64,000 nucleotides of DNA from Sphingopyxis sp. H050 (GTDB lineage Bacteria > Pseudomonadota > Alphaproteobacteria > Sphingomonadales > Sphingomonadaceae): NCBI RefSeq assembly GCF_001468265.1, contig NZ_LNRZ01000003.1, positions 186,001 to 250,000 on the forward strand, in the 5' to 3' direction. How positions within the stretch are numbered: the first letter of the stretch is position 1; every line of letters starts with the position of its first letter. Below the pieces are notes generated by a model that saw only the letters and a list, made by a program, of their open reading frames with translations, searched no databases and had not been told where the DNA came from. The position numbers were made by a program, and so were the translations under genes. This document shows positions 60,527 through 64,000 of the stretch, piece by piece.

Positions 60527-62437
60527 TCACCGGATCATGATTTCGAAACTGCCGACCGGCAGATTGTCGGCATCGAACAAATTGACGACCGGCGCATCGG
60601 CCCAGCTATACCGGACACGCGTCGCAGGTCTGCCGTCGTCGACAATGGTGACGGACATATCCGCAGCGCGGGCATCGGCAAAGCGACAACTGCCCGCCGC
60701 GTCGCCGCATAGTTCGAAGCCGATCGCGCCGTGGCTGCTCCAGGACATCAGTCCCCCTGTCACCCCGTCGAAGCGCACGACAATTTGGCCGTCTTTTCGC
60801 GTCGCATCGACGACGCGCGGGAACGGACCGCCAGCGGCCGCCCGCGCGAGCCGGTGGCCGAGCTCGATCTTGTTCGCGGGATGAATATCGAGCCTTTCAC
60901 CCAGGTCGAGCGCGGGAACCAGCGTCATCGCCGGGTCGGCATCGGCAGCGCGGCGTTGTTCGTCGCGGAGCGCCGCCCAGCCGCTTTCCGCGGGCTTGGT
61001 CGCCGGATCGCCATAATTGGCGAGACCGACAACGAGCAGTGGCAAATCCTTGCGTCCGAACTGGGCGCGCCACCCGGCGATCAGCGCCGCGAGCCGCGCG
61101 TCATATCCGGGCGTCCCGACATCGGCCTCCCCCTGATACCAGGCGATGCCGTCGAGGCGGATCGGGCCGAGCGGCGCGACCATCGCGTTGTGGATCAGCC
61201 CCAGTCCGGCGATCTGGTCCCACGGCGGGCGCGGCGCGCCGCCCGCCTTGTCCGTCGCAATCGCATAGGACCAGCCATCGCCGAGCGGGATTTCGCTGCC
61301 ATCGGCGAAGCTGAGCTTGAGCGCATCGGCGGGGCCCTGAAAGCCGCCATTGCCCCAGCTGTCGCCGACGAGGACCATGATCTCGTTCACCCCGGTGCGC
61401 CAATATCCGGCGGGAACCGCATAGCGGCGCGGGTCGGACCAGCTGAAGCTGTTGGCGATCACTTTGCCATTGACGAAGGTTTCGTCGCTGTCGTCGATGA
61501 CGCCGAGCGAAAGCGTCGCGCCTTGCGCCGCCTGCGCCGGGGTCAACGTCACGCTGCGCCGCGCCCAGACATAGCCGTTGAAGCTTTTGAAGTCGGTCCC
61601 CTTCCATTCGTCCCAATAGGATATCGCGGGAAAGGGCTGCCATGTCAGGCGGTCGGGCTTGATCCACGGTTCCTCGCCCGGCGCGTCGCCGCTGAGCTTT
61701 CGCCACCAGCCGGCCCAGCGCGGGAAGAACGCCTGGTTCGCCGCAAGCGGATCGCGCGTGTAGAGCGCCAGCAGGTCGGCCTCGTCCTGGCCGTAGATCG
61801 ATCGCGTCGCGGCGGGCGTCAGCCAAGCGCGGATTTGCGTCCCGCCCCACGTCGCATCGACCGCGCCGATCGCCACCCCGCGCGCCGCGCGCAGGTCGCG
61901 CGCCATATAATAGCAGGCGGCGGAGAAATCGGGGACGCTGTCGGCCGACGCGGGCGACCATGAGGGCCGCGCGGCGAAGCGGCGTTGCGGCAGCGTCGCG
62001 GTCGCCTTTTCGACCGTCAGCAGCCGCAGGCCGGGGTCGGCGAAATTCGCCGCCTGCGTATCGAAATCGAGCGCACGGCGCACCGGCAATTCCATGTTCG
62101 ACTGGCCCGAGCAAAGCCAGACATCGCCGAGCATGACATCCTTGGCGGCCGCCGCCACCCGTCCGTCCGCGCCGCGAACGGTGAGTTCATAGGGGCCGCC
62201 CGCCGGAAGCGCGGTGAAGCCGGCCTGCCAATATCCCTCGCCATCCGCGGTCGTGGTCGCCTTCTTGTCCGCGAGCGTAACCGTCAGCTTGTCGCGGGGC
62301 GCCGCGGTGCCGCTCACCAGGATCGGCTGGCCGCGCTGGATGACGGCATGGTCGGTGAAGGTCGGGGCGAGCGTGACCTGGGCGTGTGCCGGACCGGCGC
62401 AGGCCGCGGCCGCCAGCAGCAGCGTCCGCCAGGTCAT
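60527..62437 (-). CDS. SGNH-hydrolase esterase (sialate O-acetylesterase / acetyl-xylan esterase-like)
   Basis: 636 residues. Signal peptide 1-20 (CAGPAHAQ). The family catalytic blocks are present: Ser in CSGQSNMELPV near residue 100, GIAWYQGEADVGTPGY (block III) and the Asp-His pair in RLDIHPANK near residue 540. An inserted beta-sandwich (residues ~250-330, LSLGVIDDSDETFVNG) is typical of sialate O-acetylesterase-like CE6-type enzymes. Because the locus degrades xylan, removal of acetyl groups from xylan or xylo-oligosaccharides is more likely than sialate chemistry. It overlaps the xylC stop (ATGA) and precedes the antiporter by ten bases. Confidence 0.88.
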   Translation of the reverse strand: MTWRTLLLAAAACAGPAHAQVTLAPTFTDHAVIQRGQPILVSGTAAPRDKLTVTLADKKATTTADGEGYWQAGFTALPAGGPYELTVRGADGRVAAAAKDVMLGDVWLCSGQSNMELPVRRALDFDTQAANFADPGLRLLTVEKATATLPQRRFAARPSWSPASADSVPDFSAACYYMARDLRAARGVAIGAVDATWGGTQIRAWLTPAATRSIYGQDEADLLALYTRDPLAANQAFFPRWAGWWRKLSGDAPGEEPWIKPDRLTWQPFPAISYWDEWKGTDFKSFNGYVWARRSVTLTPAQAAQGATLSLGVIDDSDETFVNGKVIANSFSWSDPRRYAVPAGYWRTGVNEIMVLVGDSWGNGGFQGPADALKLSFADGSEIPLGDGWSYAIATDKAGGAPRPPWDQIAGLGLIHNAMVAPLGPIRLDGIAWYQGEADVGTPGYDARLAALIAGWRAQFGRKDLPLLVVGLANYGDPATKPAESGWAALRDEQRRAADADPAMTLVPALDLGERLDIHPANKIELGHRLARAAAGGPFPRVVDATRKDGQIVVRFDGVTGGLMSWSSHGAIGFELCGDAAGSCRFADARAADMSVTIVDDGRPATRVRYSWADAPVVNLFDADNLPVGSFEIMIR

Positions 62438-63309
62438 GCCGCGCGCACCAGCGGCAGCGGGTGACCGCCGACGTCGGGGCGAAAGGCGAATAACGCCCCC
62501 GCGAGCGGTTGCGCCGCGCGCTCCTCCGCCGACATCTCCTGATGCGCCGAGGTTGCATAGAGCGTCGCCAGATCGGGGCCCCCGAACGCCAGCTTGGTGA
62601 TGTTCGCGGTCGGAAAGTCGACCTTCGCAATCTCTTCGCCCGCCGGGTTGAAACAGCGCGCCGCCCAGCCCGCATAACAGCCGACCCAGACATTGCCCGC
62701 TGCGTCGGTGATCGACCCGTCGGGGTGCCCCATGCCGTCGCCGAAGGTCACGAACGGCCGCAACGCACCGGGCAGTCCATCCGGCCCGATCGGGGCGGCC
62801 CGGATTGTTCCGGCGAGCGTATCGGTGAAATAGATCGTCGCGCCGTCGGGGGCGATGGCGGGGCCGTTGGTGATCGCGATCCCGCTGGGCCCCGCCTGCT
62901 CGACCTGTCCCGCCGCCAGCCGATAGAAATTGCCGGTTTCGGCCTCGCACGCATTGTCCATCGACCCGAACCACACGGCGCCCGTTGCATCGGTACAGGC
63001 GTCGTTGAGGCGATTGCCGGGCCGATCGGCCTCGACCGCCAGCCAGGCCGTGAATTCCCCGCTGGCCGGATCGAACCAGTGGAGCCCGCCCTGCAGTCCG
63101 CACAGCAGCCGCCCGTCGTCCGCCGGCAGCGCCCAGCCGATTTCGCCCGGCGCGGACCACTGGTCCAGCGCGAGCGATGCGGGGTCGAAGCGCAGGAGCC
63201 GCTTCTGCTTGATATCGACGAACCACAGGCACTGGCGCGCCGCGTCCCACACCGGCCCCTCGCCCAGCGACGTCGACGGCAAGGCGACCGGTTCGGGCGT
63301 CATCGTCAT
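62434..63309 (-). CDS. xylC: Xylonolactonase XylC (SMP-30/gluconolactonase family)
   Basis: 291 residues. SMP-30 beta-propeller with metal ligands at E17 (SLGEGPVW), Asn in RPGNRLNDACTD, Asn in ITNGPAIAPDG and Asp in GHPDGSITDAAGNVWVG. It opens D-xylono-gamma-lactone to D-xylonate, the second step of the Weimberg pathway. The start overlaps the stop of XylB (TGATG). ATG 63303 is an alternative. It lies directly between XylB and the esterase, and all four genes of this unit appear co-transcribed from beyond the window edge. Confidence 0.93.
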   Translation of the reverse strand: MTMTPEPVALPSTSLGEGPVWDAARQCLWFVDIKQKRLLRFDPASLALDQWSAPGEIGWALPADDGRLLCGLQGGLHWFDPASGEFTAWLAVEADRPGNRLNDACTDATGAVWFGSMDNACEAETGNFYRLAAGQVEQAGPSGIAITNGPAIAPDGATIYFTDTLAGTIRAAPIGPDGLPGALRPFVTFGDGMGHPDGSITDAAGNVWVGCYAGWAARCFNPAGEEIAKVDFPTANITKLAFGGPDLATLYATSAHQEMSAEERAAQPLAGALFAFRPDVGGHPLPLVRAA

Positions 63310-64000
63310 CAGCGCCAGCCCGCGTCGACCCAATAGTCGTGGCCGGTGCACATGCGCGCGTCGTCGGAGGCGAGGAACAGCGCCATCGCCGCGACATCGG
63401 CGGGCTGAACGCGCGCCTTCAGGCATTGCGCGGCGATGATCTCGGCCTCGCCCTCGGGCGTGTACCATTTGGCCTGGCGCGGGGTTTCGACATTGCCGGG
63501 GATGATCGTGTTGACGCGGATATTGTCGGCGCCCAGCTCACGCGCCATCGAGCGCGTCATCCCCTCGATGGCGGCTTTTGCGGTCTGGTAAAGCACCAGA
63601 TCGGGCAGCGCGAGGTGCCAGCTGATCGATCCGAAATTGACGATCGATCCGCCGCCCGCCGCCTTCATGCCCGGGATGACCGCCTGCGCAGCGAAAAACA
63701 GATGCCGCAGATTGACCGCGATCCGCTCGTCCCAATAGGCGGGGGTGACGTCGCTTATCGCGTGGCGGTCATCGTTCGCCGCATTGTTGAGCAGGATGTC
63801 GAAGCTGCCGAGTTCGTCGGCGAGCATGGCGATATTGCCGCCCAGGCTGTCGAGATCGGTGAGATCGCAGCGGGCAAATCGCGGGGGCGACGCGGCATCG
63901 ACCGACAGGCGGCGCGCCAGCGCTTCGCCGGCCTCGACCTGCCTGTCGAGGAAGGCCACATGCGCGCCCTGCGCGGCAAAGCCGCTGACCAGCGCCTCGC
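63309..64000 (-). CDS. xylB: D-xylose 1-dehydrogenase XylB (SDR family), 5' end outside window
   Basis: About 230 residues are visible; the N-terminal nucleotide-binding start lies beyond the right edge. The SDR catalytic set is present: Ser in FGSISWHLALPDL and YQTAK. Caulobacter XylB-like features include RCDLTDLDSLGG, NNAANDDRHAISDVTPAYWDERIAVNLRH and the end CTGHDYWVDAGWR. It oxidises D-xylose with NAD+ to D-xylonolactone. It is first of the xylB-xylC-esterase-antiporter set; the promoter is outside the window. Confidence 0.93.
   Translation of the reverse strand, partial: EALVSGFAAQGAHVAFLDRQVEAGEALARRLSVDAASPPRFARCDLTDLDSLGGNIAMLADELGSFDILLNNAANDDRHAISDVTPAYWDERIAVNLRHLFFAAQAVIPGMKAAGGGSIVNFGSISWHLALPDLVLYQTAKAAIEGMTRSMARELGADNIRVNTIIPGNVETPRQAKWYTPEGEAEIIAAQCLKARVQPADVAAMALFLASDDARMCTGHDYWVDAGWR

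Noticed and set aside
60527..63397. Reading the esterase as one 956-residue protein that extends through xylC
   Set aside because: The extra N-terminal part is the wrong frame of xylC. The signal peptide starts at 62437 and the xylC stop overlaps that start.

Overview
The window is a high-GC chromosomal segment of an alphaproteobacterium, most probably a Sphingomonadales (Sphingopyxis/Sphingomonas-like) genome. This rests on the Weimberg-type xylose genes resembling those of Caulobacter, the TonB-dependent receptors, a PUL-associated flavin-dependent halogenase, DUF4402 and zf-CHCC proteins, an Atm1-like ABC exporter and many intergenic palindromes of the 'GTCAT-CCCGCG-AAGGCGG' kind. No phage, IS element, CRISPR array or rRNA operon is visible. 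There is one tRNA, tRNA-Gln(CTG), at 29611-29684.

Region 1 (1-32 kb) is mostly housekeeping: the end of an ABC exporter, a Kef-type antiporter, recQ, a small three-gene set ending in a sterol-desaturase-like enzyme, a GMC oxidoreductase, a TonB-dependent receptor, glnK-amtB behind a consensus sigma-54 promoter, two endonuclease/exonuclease/phosphatase-fold proteins, PNPOx-like and DUF924 proteins, tldD, two DUF4402 secreted proteins flanking a zf-CHCC protein, an ABC ATPase without a permease, nadB, a GxxExxY PD-(D/E)XK protein framed by inverted repeats, an acyl-CoA dehydrogenase / M20 hydrolase / GlsB operon, an M19 dipeptidase, DoxX plus an FprA-like ferredoxin reductase, tRNA-Gln, and a TauD-like dioxygenase translationally coupled to a flavoprotein.

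Region 2 (32-42.7 kb) holds a DUF6249-like / ECF sigma / small membrane protein operon whose sigma gene has no canonical start at its expected N-terminus. It also has a four-gene membrane-stress operon (TelA, XpaC-like, YqiJ-like, flotillin), a bile-acid-symporter-like transporter, a nucleosidase, typA and an RluE-like pseudouridine synthase.

Region 3 (42.8 kb to the end) is one coherent glucuronoxylan/xylose utilisation locus. It contains a sugar porter, a flavin-dependent halogenase, a large TonB-dependent receptor, a DUF6445 protein, a GH10 xylanase, a GH3 beta-xylosidase/glucosidase, a GH67 alpha-glucuronidase, a LacI regulator, xylonate dehydratase XylD, a cation:proton antiporter, an SGNH (sialate/acetyl-xylan) esterase, xylonolactonase XylC and xylose dehydrogenase XylB, which runs off the right edge. 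The same palindrome, TGGTAGCGCTACCA, lies in front of the porter, between the halogenase and the receptor, and between the GH3 and GH67 genes. A degenerate copy lies at the start of the LacI gene itself. The inferred scheme is: the receptor imports xylo-oligosaccharides, the xylanase, alpha-glucuronidase, esterase and GH3 enzyme process them, the porter takes up xylose, XylB-C-D oxidise it to 2-keto-3-deoxyxylonate, and the LacI protein represses the set. The roles of the halogenase, DUF6445 protein and antiporter in this locus are the most interesting open questions.
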